Positions 7,474 to 15,163 of a stretch of DNA of 56,918 bases are shown one piece after another. The position numbers and the translations under genes are program-made. Within the stretch, counting starts at the first letter, position 1. Every line of letters starts with the position of its first letter. The stretch covers positions 1 to 56,918 of the forward strand of contig CAYNHF010000041.1 in NCBI GenBank assembly GCA_964397045.1. The letters are read 5' to 3'. Source of the stretch: CAYNHF01 sp964397045 (lineage in GTDB: Bacteria > Actinomycetota > Acidimicrobiia > Spongiisociales > UBA5794). The notes beneath the pieces are model-generated. The model saw only the letters and a list, made by a program, of their open reading frames with translations, was not told where the DNA came from and searched no databases.

Positions 7474-10400
7474 TCATCCAATGGGCTCCAGAATTCCGGC
7501 GAGTTCTGCCAAAATCTGGTCGTCCGTAAAACCGGCTCCGCTGATAGCAGCTGCCGGACACGCCGCGACGCAGGTCCCGCAGCCCTTGCACAGCGCGTCG
7601 TTGATCACGGCGACCTCCCGCTCGTCATCGAAAGAGATCGCGGTGTAGGGGCAAAGGCTCAGACACGTCTTGCACCCGCCGCAGAGGAGTTCGTTCACCG
7701 ATGCCCGGATCGGGTCGATGAACACCTCACCCCTTCCGATCAAGGACAGGATGCGCGCCGCTGATGCCTGAGCCTGGGCCACCGTGTCGGGGATATCCTT
7801 GGGACCCTGGCTGCACCCTGCGATGTACACACCGTCGGTCGTGGTCCCTACCGGGTCGAGCTTCGGGTGGCGCTCCATGAAGAAGCCGTCAGGGCTGCGA
7901 TTGAGTGAGAAGACTCGCCCAACATCCTCTGCGTCTGCCTGGGGTTCGAGCGCGTTGCATAACACGACCATGTCCACAGGGATCTCGCGGTACTTGCCGA
8001 TCAGCGTGTCCTCGCAGCGGACGATGAGGTGGTCGCCACCTCCATTGGTGACCCGGGCAGGGACGACCTCAGCGACCTTCCCTCGAATGACCGTCGTTCC
8101 CTCGGCGAGAACCCGTGAGTAGAACTCCTCATAGCCCTTGCCGAATGCTCGCATGTCGATGTAGAACTGATAAACATCCGCATCGGTGCGCTCTATCGCG
8201 AGGTGGGCGAATTTCAGGGCAGCCATGCAGCAAACCCGGGAGCAATATCGGTTGTAGTTCTCGTCTCGAGACCCGACGCAGTGAACGATGCCGATCGCCC
8301 TGGGAGCCTCACCGTTCTTGCAGAGCACCTTGCCGCTTGTCGGGCCCGTCGAGTTCAGCATGCGCTCGAACTCGAGGCTCGTGACCACGTTGTCGTACCG
8401 CCCGTAGCCATATTGAGTTATCCGTCCGGCATCGAAGCTCTTGAACCCGGTTGAGACCATGATCTGTCCTACTTCGAGATTCGTGACGGTGTCGGCCATG
8501 GCCAGATCGATGGCCCGGGGAGGGCAGATCTCGGCGCACGACCTGCACTCGACGCAGACGCCGCAGTGGAGGCAGCGTCTGGCTTCGCGTCGAGCCTCAA
8601 CCTCGGACAGGCCCAGGTCGACTTCCTGGTAGTTGGCGAGTCGGTCGGAGACGGGTCGCTTGGGCATAGCTGCCCGCGGTGCCTGAGGAAGGGCCGCGTA
8701 GTCGGGAGACTGAGCGAAAGGCCGCTCGCCAAACCCGTGCCGCACATCCGCAGGGGGCATGTGGGTGGTGAAATCGACCAGCGGGCGCTGCCGCAGGTAG
8801 CGGTCGATCGCCTCTGCGGCCCGACGGCCCTGACCCATGGCCTCAACCACCGTTGCCGGCCCGAGCACCGCGTCGCCCCCTGCGAAGACGCCCGGCACCG
8901 TCGTGAGCAGTGACTCGGCGTCAACTTCGAAGGTGTCCCATTCGTTGAACCGCAACGGTCCCGCAGACGCTCCATTGCCGTACCAACCCCTGTCGGGGCG
9001 CTGGCTGATGGACGTGATGACGGTGTCGAACTCCCGTACGTCATTCGAACCTTCGATCGGGACCGGCCGAGGGCGACCGCTCGCGTCCGGCTCGCCCAAC
9101 TCCATGGTGACGCATTCGAGACCGCGCACCCGACCATCGCTGACGAGTACCTCGGCGGGAGTCACGAGATACTCGAACCGCACACCTTCGGCGATGGCGT
9201 CTTCGAACTCATCTTCTTCGGCCGGCATCTCGGCTCGAGTTCTTCGGTAGAGAACCGTGACTTCGGCACCCTCGCGACGAGCGGTGCGTGCCGCATCCAG
9301 GGCGGTATTGCCGCCGCCGACGATGGCCACCCGACGGCCCGTTTCCTGGCGAATCCCGAGGTTGATGTTGCGCAAGTAATCGACTCCCGAGATCACTCCT
9401 TCCGCATCTTCGTTCGGGATGCCCAGCTTGACGCCCCGATGGGCGCCGATCGCGAGGAAGACTGCCGAGTAGCCGAAGCCCGGGGCACTGCCGGTCAGGT
9501 CATCGAGGGTGAAGTCCCGGCCGAGCTCGCTTCCGGTTCGCATCTCGACTCCGAGTTCGCGGATGTAGTCGATGTCGCGTTCGACCATGGGGCGGGGGCA
9601 TCGGTACTCGGGGAGGCCGACGGCCAGCATTCCGCCCAGTTTGTCGTGCTTCTCGAAGACGGTCACCTGGTAGCCGGCGAGAGCGAGGTCGAAGGCGCAG
9701 GTCAGGCCGGCAGGCCCAGATCCGACCACGGCAACCTGTTCCTGGTAGTCGTGGTCCGGCGGTGGCGGCGTGGGCCGCGGCTCGTGCTCTCTTTCCCAGT
9801 CCATTGCGAAGCGCTTGAGCCCGCGAATCGAGATGGGCGCATCGACCTCCGACCGGCTGCAGACCTCCTCACAGGGGGCGTAGCAGACCCGGCCACAGAT
9901 GAAGGGCAGGGGGTTGGAGTAGCGAATGAGGGATGCAGCCTCGGAGAAGCGGCCCTCGCCGATCAGCGACACGTACCCCGCAGCGTTCTGGTGGATCGGG
10001 CAGGCTTCCATGCACGGAGACTTGCCCTGTCGATCGATGGCGTACGTACTCGGAATCGCCTGGGGGAATGCCTTGTGGATGGCGGTGCGGTCCGACGTGT
10101 ACTCGTTGAAGGGGTCGGGTACCGAGATGGGGCAGACCTCGATGCACTCACCACACGCGGTGCAGTCCGCGGTGACGTACCGCGCCTTCTGGCGCACGGA
10201 GACCCTGAAGTTGCCTACGAACCCGTCGACGGACTCCACTTCCGATCCGGTCAGCAGGTGGAGGTTTTCGCGCCGATCGGCCGCGACCATCTTCGGTGTC
10301 AGGATGCAGGCGGCGCAATCGAGGGTGGGGAAGGTTTTGTCGAAGCGGGCCATCATGCCGCCGATGGTGGATTGGCGCTCGACGAGGTAGACGTCGTTGC

Positions 10401-10902
10401 CGGCGTCCGATATATCGAGAGCAGCCTGGATGCCGGCGATTCCGCCACCGACCACGAGAGTGGTCGGGTTGATTTCGGCTCGTGCCGGCTTGAGCGGCTC
10501 GTGGAGCGCGACCCGACCCAGAGCTCCGTTCACCAGTGACGTGGCCTTCGCGGTGGCAGTACGGCGTTCGTTGTGGACCCAGGCGCACTGTTCGCGGATG
10601 TTGGCGATGTGGACGAGGTACGGGTTGAGGCCTGCCTCCTCACCGGCAGCCCGGAAGGTCGGCTCGTGCATCAGAGGACTGCACGCCGCCACCACGACCC
10701 GATTGACGCCGTTCTCTTCGACGTCGCGTTTGATGAGGTCCTGGCCCGCATTGGAGCACATGAACTGGTAGTCGCGGGCACAGACCACTCCCGGCTTGGT
10801 GGCGGCAACCTCGCGGACCGCCTCGACGTCGACGGTTGCTGCGATGTTGGAGCCGCAGTGACAGACGTAGACACCGATTCTGGGCTCGTCGGTCGGCGTC
10901 AT
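7474..10902 (-). CDS. hdrA: HdrA with inserted GltD/NfnB-like NAD(P) oxidoreductase module
   Basis: The product is a 1142-residue flavoprotein, close to twice the length of methanogen HdrA. Residues 1-140 are the HdrA N-terminal region (VYVCHCGSNIA). Residues 148-205 are the HdrA FAD-binding start (VVGGGIAGIQAA, LDCAACILTPKM), followed by a ferredoxin motif CTACGECIEVCP (247-258). Residues about 297-705 are a glutamate-synthase-small-subunit-like module: Cys-rich segment CMEACPIHQNAAGY...CGRVCYAPCEEVC, FAD motif VVGSGPAGL, NAD(P) motif IVGGGNTALDAA and GVFAGGDAV. A Cys-rich ferredoxin segment follows at 777-795. HdrA sequence then resumes (GIVHCVGSRDENYNRYCSRVCC) and ends with two 4Fe-4S motifs (1074-1085, 1105-1116). 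It likely hosts two FADs and mediates flavin-based bifurcation involving NAD(P)H. The start at 10902 overlaps the hdrB stop. Confidence 0.88.
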   Translation of the reverse strand: MTPTDEPRIGVYVCHCGSNIAATVDVEAVREVAATKPGVVCARDYQFMCSNAGQDLIKRDVEENGVNRVVVAACSPLMHEPTFRAAGEEAGLNPYLVHIANIREQCAWVHNERRTATAKATSLVNGALGRVALHEPLKPARAEINPTTLVVGGGIAGIQAALDISDAGNDVYLVERQSTIGGMMARFDKTFPTLDCAACILTPKMVAADRRENLHLLTGSEVESVDGFVGNFRVSVRQKARYVTADCTACGECIEVCPISVPDPFNEYTSDRTAIHKAFPQAIPSTYAIDRQGKSPCMEACPIHQNAAGYVSLIGEGRFSEAASLIRYSNPLPFICGRVCYAPCEEVCSRSEVDAPISIRGLKRFAMDWEREHEPRPTPPPPDHDYQEQVAVVGSGPAGLTCAFDLALAGYQVTVFEKHDKLGGMLAVGLPEYRCPRPMVERDIDYIRELGVEMRTGSELGRDFTLDDLTGSAPGFGYSAVFLAIGAHRGVKLGIPNEDAEGVISGVDYLRNINLGIRQETGRRVAIVGGGNTALDAARTARREGAEVTVLYRRTRAEMPAEEDEFEDAIAEGVRFEYLVTPAEVLVSDGRVRGLECVTMELGEPDASGRPRPVPIEGSNDVREFDTVITSISQRPDRGWYGNGASAGPLRFNEWDTFEVDAESLLTTVPGVFAGGDAVLGPATVVEAMGQGRRAAEAIDRYLRQRPLVDFTTHMPPADVRHGFGERPFAQSPDYAALPQAPRAAMPKRPVSDRLANYQEVDLGLSEVEARREARRCLHCGVCVECRSCAEICPPRAIDLAMADTVTNLEVGQIMVSTGFKSFDAGRITQYGYGRYDNVVTSLEFERMLNSTGPTSGKVLCKNGEAPRAIGIVHCVGSRDENYNRYCSRVCCMAALKFAHLAIERTDADVYQFYIDMRAFGKGYEEFYSRVLAEGTTVIRGKVAEVVPARVTNGGGDHLIVRCEDTLIGKYREIPVDMVVLCNALEPQADAEDVGRVFSLNRSPDGFFMERHPKLDPVGTTTDGVYIAGCSQGPKDIPDTVAQAQASAARILSLIGRGEVFIDPIRASVNELLCGGCKTCLSLCPYTAISFDDEREVAVINDALCKGCGTCVAACPAAAISGAGFTDDQILAELAGILEPIG

Positions 10903-11804
10903 GCGTGCTCTCCCGAGGAGGTCGTCGTGGTCGCGGCGGTGGCGGAAGCCAGGTGAGGCGCCGGGACCTTCACGGGTGCCAGACCGTGTTCGAGTCCGAC
11001 CTGCTCCGGGGTGCATCCCAGCGCCAGTCCGACAAGCTGAGTGAAATAGAGGACCGGCAGGGACGCTCCGTTGCCGGCGCCGTTCAAGCTGAGCAGGTCG
11101 AGGTTGATCTGGCAGAGAGGACAGACTGTGACGATGCAATTGGCGTCGCGCTCGACCGCCCAGCCGACCAGTTCGGTGCAGAGTTGTTCAGCGATCTCGC
11201 CGAACGTCGCCACCAGCATGCCGCCGCAGCACCTCACTTTCGGTGGGTAGTCGACGGGTTGGGCACCGAGCGCGGTGAACAGCCGCTCCATTGAAGTGGG
11301 GAGCTCGGGGTCTTCGTCGATTGCACCGTGGGGTCGCACAATCTGGCAGCCGTAGTAACAGGCAGGTCGAAACTCTGCGATCGAGTGGGTCTGCAGGGCG
11401 GCAATCTGCTCGATGCCGACGTCGGTGAGCAGGACCTCGAGGGGATGACGGACCTCAACCGACAGGTCGGTTGTGAGGCCGGCTTCGGCGAGTGCCGCAC
11501 CGACGTTCTCGGAAAGCTCCGGCACCTCGGTCAACGCCGTCCGGGTCTTGTTGAGCACGTAGAAGCAGGCGGAGCAAGGCGCCACGACATCGTCTCCTGT
11601 GCGTTCGGCCAGTGCAAGGTTTCTCGCCGAGATGGCGTAGGCGACGGTCTTCTTGATCGAGGTGTAGGCGGTGGCGCCGCAACAGTTCCAGTCCTCCAAC
11701 TCGACCAGTTCCGTGTCGAGCTTGGCAAACACCGCTCGCATTGACTTGTCGTAGCCGATCCCGCCGGCGTGGAGGCTGCAGCCCGGGTAGTACGTGTATC
11801 TCAC
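10899..11804 (-). CDS. hdrB: Heterodisulfide reductase subunit B-like (HdrB)
   Basis: The product is a 301-residue protein with two complete CCG motifs that hold noncubane [4Fe-4S] clusters: C9, C41-C42, C77, C80, and C153, C192-C193, C228, C231. Spacing within each is canonical (about 31-38 and 34 residues), so both active-site clusters should form. In methanogens HdrB reduces CoM-S-S-CoB. That substrate is unlikely here, so another disulfide or protein partner is expected. The C-terminus has a Thr/Ala-rich tail. It starts ten bases after the hdrC stop and overlaps hdrA by four bases. Confidence 0.88.
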   Translation of the reverse strand: MRYTYYPGCSLHAGGIGYDKSMRAVFAKLDTELVELEDWNCCGATAYTSIKKTVAYAISARNLALAERTGDDVVAPCSACFYVLNKTRTALTEVPELSENVGAALAEAGLTTDLSVEVRHPLEVLLTDVGIEQIAALQTHSIAEFRPACYYGCQIVRPHGAIDEDPELPTSMERLFTALGAQPVDYPPKVRCCGGMLVATFGEIAEQLCTELVGWAVERDANCIVTVCPLCQINLDLLSLNGAGNGASLPVLYFTQLVGLALGCTPEQVGLEHGLAPVKVPAPHLASATAATTTTSSGEHA

Positions 11805-11814
11805 GTCGGTTCTC

Positions 11815-12489
11815 CTACTTCCCGATCGCCTCGTAGCCGACCTCGTCTGTGATCTTCTGGGTCATCACGATCTCCTGAGGAAGGTCGAACGTTTCGGCCT
11901 TCGCGATGATCCGGCGGAGCCCCTCGATGCCGTCGATCGTGTGCGGTCGGACCGGCATCCGGCCGTGACGCCACAGAGCGATCGCAACACCGCTGCGACC
12001 CAGGAGTGCGGTTGGCTTGGTGCGGAGGAAGTACCGGACGAGCAGTCCCGTCTCGTAGCTGCGGCCGTACTTCTTCACCATCTGGGCGAAGGTTTCTGCG
12101 AAGACGTGCGCCGGGAACTTGTCGGGGAAGATGCCGCGTTCGATGGAGATCCGCTTCAGGGCATAGAGAAGATCCGTGATTTGAATGTCTGCCGGACAAC
12201 GCATCGTGCACTGGTAGCAGGACGCGCAAACCCAGATGGTGCGACTCTCCAGGAGTTCCTCGAAAGCCCCTGCACGAAACATGCCGATGACCTGGCGCGG
12301 CGTCATGTCCATGGCGAAGCTGACCGGGCACGAAGCTGTACACGTGCCGCATTGGATGCACTGGTTGATCCGGGCTCCGCCCGGTATGCGATCGATTTCG
12401 GCAAGGAAGGCATCCCTCAGCGCCTGCTCATTCTGGGACAGCACCCCCGGTGTCGCCGGCCCGGTGCGGGGGTCGGTGACCGTGCTCAT
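11815..12489 (-). CDS. hdrC: Heterodisulfide reductase subunit C-like (HdrC)
   Basis: The product is a 224-residue soluble iron-sulfur protein with two 4Fe-4S motifs, CIQCGTCTASCP (C44, 47, 50, 54) and CASCYQCTMRCP (C88, 91, 94, 98). The helical C-terminus (IFPDKFPAHVFAETFAQMVK) matches HdrC. No membrane helices are present, unlike the HdrE-linked form, so the complex is cytoplasmic. It would pass electrons between HdrA and HdrB. The start overlaps the stop of the upstream transporter-protease gene by four bases. Confidence 0.87.
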   Translation of the reverse strand: MSTVTDPRTGPATPGVLSQNEQALRDAFLAEIDRIPGGARINQCIQCGTCTASCPVSFAMDMTPRQVIGMFRAGAFEELLESRTIWVCASCYQCTMRCPADIQITDLLYALKRISIERGIFPDKFPAHVFAETFAQMVKKYGRSYETGLLVRYFLRTKPTALLGRSGVAIALWRHGRMPVRPHTIDGIEGLRRIIAKAETFDLPQEIVMTQKITDEVGYEAIGK

Positions 12490-13943
12490 CGCGACGCTCC
12501 GACTAGCTCGGCGGACGAGGCAACTCGAGCGTCGATGAAACTGGCTACTTCTTGCACCACCTCAGTGACGGATTCGGCGACCTCGGGAGAGAGTGTTTCG
12601 CCGAACTCTTCGGGCACAGCCGCTTCGACGCCCCAGATCGCGACATCATCGGGCATCTCCCAGCCCAGGTTTCGGCCGAGGTCTATCGCGATTGGGTAGC
12701 TGATGTCGTGGAACGAGTTGAGCCGCACCGAGCCCGGGAAATCGGTGGTGTCGAGGCGGACGACGGAGCCTGGGGCATAGATCCCGGTGGTCAAGCAGTC
12801 GACGAGCGCGGCTCCTTGCCTCCCTCTCAAGACGTCGAGTAGGGCAAAGCCGGCCCAGGGCAGCGCGACCACTTCGACCTCAGGACGGTCCTGGAACCTG
12901 GTCTCGAGTGCCCGTGCGACGTGGATGCCGACGCCATCGTCTGAGGCGATCTCGTTTCCCAGGCCGACGATCACGTAGGGAGAGGCGGTCTCGAGCTCGG
13001 CCTCAGGGACTCGAGCGAGGGTGCGACGAGGTGCCCACCAGGTGAGGGTGACTGCAATGATCGCCCCCAGGACGATGAGCCCGAGACCAACGGCCGATGG
13101 CAGCGGTGCGCTCTGAAGTCCCGATCGGAGGAGGGCGGTGATCACCGCTCCCCCCACGAGAACTGCGGTGACGTCGACTGCCGATGCTCTGGCCAGGGCG
13201 GAGAACCATGTTGCGACGTACAAAGTGAGGATGGCGCCGGTGGCTACTACCCACCACCAATGGTGCAGTCCGAGGGCAGCAAGTTCGCCCGGAGCTCCGG
13301 TGGCGATGGCGTAGCCGATGAGTATCGCAACTCCTAAGCACATGCGGGTGGTGCCCACCGTCAATGGAGACAGATCGGTGAGCAGCCGCTTGGCGATGAT
13401 CACCTCCACCGCCCATAGCAAGGTGGCGGCCAGGATCATCATTTCGCCTGTATCGAGCGCGACGTGGCTGATCCCTCCGACCAGGAAGTACTGGCCGGCA
13501 ACGAGCAAGCCGATGGCGCCGAGCTGTATCAAGCCCAGGCGCTCCCGGAGCAATGGGACCGCGAGGAGGGCGACCCAGATGACGAGTGTCTTGTGGATGA
13601 AGGCTGCCTGTCCCGAGGAGGCACGCGTAAGGCCCTCGAAGAACAGCAAGAATGGAAGGCTACCGCCGATGATCCCCACTGTCGCCAAGCCCAGCCATTG
13701 GCCCGGGCGTGACGGTCTCGTGAAGCCTTCGCTTGAGCGGCGCCGGTTCGCCAGCCATACCAGCAGCAGGAGGATCGAGGCCGCCATCAGATTCTTGGCG
13801 GTGGTATAGGTAGCCGCCGATGTCCCAGCGGACTTCCACGAGGAGACTCCGTAGCCGTTGGCGTAAACGGCGACCCCGCTGATCAGAGCCGCAATGAGAG
13901 CCAGACCGATACCCGAGGGCATCGTCCGGCGGCTGAGAGCCAT
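12486..13943 (-). CDS. Fusion: EamA-family membrane transporter + [NiFe]-hydrogenase maturation protease
   Basis: The product is a single 485-residue frame with two domains. Residues about 10-302 form a ten-helix EamA/DMT-type permease (two repeats; WSSW-type start near 35, LPFLLFFEGLTRASSGQAAF, LLWAVEVIIAKRLL). After a short charged linker (304-320), residues 322-485 are a HycI/HybD-type peptidase: GLGNEIASDDGVG (Asp336 at the position of the HybD metal ligand), VDCL (Asp382) and SFHDIS (His412). The protease half should trim the C-terminus of the MvhA-like subunit. The role of the transporter half is unknown; a link to nickel or metabolite supply is only a guess. The start MALSRR at 13943 is the first sensible one. 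This is the first gene of the operon. Confidence 0.82.
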   Translation of the reverse strand: MALSRRTMPSGIGLALIAALISGVAVYANGYGVSSWKSAGTSAATYTTAKNLMAASILLLLVWLANRRRSSEGFTRPSRPGQWLGLATVGIIGGSLPFLLFFEGLTRASSGQAAFIHKTLVIWVALLAVPLLRERLGLIQLGAIGLLVAGQYFLVGGISHVALDTGEMMILAATLLWAVEVIIAKRLLTDLSPLTVGTTRMCLGVAILIGYAIATGAPGELAALGLHHWWWVVATGAILTLYVATWFSALARASAVDVTAVLVGGAVITALLRSGLQSAPLPSAVGLGLIVLGAIIAVTLTWWAPRRTLARVPEAELETASPYVIVGLGNEIASDDGVGIHVARALETRFQDRPEVEVVALPWAGFALLDVLRGRQGAALVDCLTTGIYAPGSVVRLDTTDFPGSVRLNSFHDISYPIAIDLGRNLGWEMPDDVAIWGVEAAVPEEFGETLSPEVAESVTEVVQEVASFIDARVASSAELVGASR

Positions 13944-14371
13944 GGTGATACTCCTCGACCACAAGTCTGCCTCAGGCTGCCTTGCGATGACCCGGGCCGT
14001 TCGGCCCTTTGTTGGCGACGGGAGACGGCTACCGAGGGTTTCGCTCGCGGCGACCAGAGCAGGTCGGGTGGGTGGCATGGCACGAAGCCGTTGAGCCGGG
14101 ACGGCAGCGAGCACAACTCATCCGTGTGAGAGAGAAACATCGACCGCCCTCCCGTCGCCGGGTATCGGGTCGCCGGCTGCCTGTTTGCAGCGTTGCCGAC
14201 TCACCGCACGAGTGCATCGCGACTTCCTGGCGCACGTCTGCGCTGCGGACCGCTCGCTCCGCGATCGGGACCTGTCGCGGGACTGGATGCCGACGGGTTT
14301 GGGTGGACCGCCGGGCCAGGTGTGAGACAATCAGGTGCGGTCACCGTATGAGTGACCGCCGGGAGGAACTG
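13944..14371. other. Divergent promoter region of hydrogenase operon
   Basis: About 430 bases separate the minus-strand hydrogenase operon from the plus-strand small basic protein. GACAAT at 14326-14331 resembles a -10 box for the small gene, but no well-spaced -35 was found. I could not identify the operon promoter itself. An inverted repeat at 14337-14359 is listed separately. Confidence 0.4.
14337..14359. repeat. 8-bp perfect inverted repeat in leader of small gene
   Basis: The arms GCGGTCAC and GTGACCGC are separated by seven bases (CGTATGA). It lies between a -10-like GACAAT and the ribosome-binding site of the 47-residue gene, where it could be an operator or an mRNA hairpin. Confidence 0.5.
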
Positions 14372-14515
14372 ATGGCGAACAAGGACAAAGGCAGCAAGAG
14401 CACCAAGAAAGTGGCCACCAGGAGTCTCAAGGAGAAACGCCTGGCCAAGAAGGCGAAAAAGGCGGGTCACGGGACCGGTGCGAGCCAATCGGTGGATCGA
14501 ACCTTCGGCCGCTGA
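14372..14515 (+). CDS. Small, highly basic protein (47 aa)
   Basis: The protein starts MANKDKGSKSTKKVATRSLK and continues with EKRLAKKAKKAG. It then ends in a short polar tail. The Lys/Arg-rich composition and probable helix suggest nucleic-acid or ribosome association, which is inference only. The ATG is preceded by GGGAGGAA at good spacing, which is the main reason to call it. It is divergent from the hydrogenase operon. No family name can be given. Confidence 0.6.
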   Translation: MANKDKGSKSTKKVATRSLKEKRLAKKAKKAGHGTGASQSVDRTFGR

Positions 14516-15163
14516 CCTTGCCAGAGTTCGAAGTATGCCCGTCAGACGACGGTGCGCTTCCGTGTTGTGAGCCTGACAGCACGAACTGAGGACGAATCTG
14601 CCCAGGACCGTCCTGCCGCGTTCGCTCGCGGCCGCGGGCGAGACGCCGCACTCGGGGCCGGTGGGTGCCTGCGGCTTCGGCTACATCTCAGCTGCCACTG
14701 CATTCCACACGCGACGGAGGCGATGCCCCACCCAGTCGACTGATCAGTCCGATGGAGTTGCAGCGTGCACCGCTCGACCCAGCCGACGTTGGCTGCGACG
14801 ACGGCCGGATCGCGCAGGATCCAGTAGGGGCCGAGTCCCCGGGGTCCGGATCAACTGGGCAGTTCCAAGCGGTTGCCACTCTTGCGGCGTGCGGGTCCAG
14901 CTCCTCGGTGTCTTCCTCATCGTGAATGATGGAGGGGGGTGTGTCGAGATCGTGCGATGGAGCCGAGTCTGAGCTGATCCCAACTGACGGTCGAAATCGG
15001 TGTTCGATGATGCTCCGCAAAGCCAACTCGGTCCGGTCGGAGAGACTGAGCAGCTCGCGCAGTGCGGTATTCGCAGGGATTCTGCGCATGACGGCAGCGT
15101 TAGCCTGTTGGATTCAGACGATTCACGGTACGCACACTGCTGATCCCAAGGAAAGGCATCCCA
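14516..15163. other. Long intergenic region upstream of pckA, one doubtful minus-strand ORF
   Basis: About 650 bases lack a confident gene. A minus-strand frame starting at 15089 (MRRIPANTALRELLSLSDRT...) looks protein-like for its first 80 codons and would be divergent from pckA. It ends in a low-complexity stretch at 14688, has only moderate third-position GC and no known domain. It could be a small regulatory or decayed gene. The pckA promoter must lie near 15090-15150. Confidence 0.35.

Noticed and set aside
9439..10539. Long plus-strand ORF opposite hdrA
   Set aside because: It is antisense to the well-supported HdrA coding sequence and has no recognisable family.
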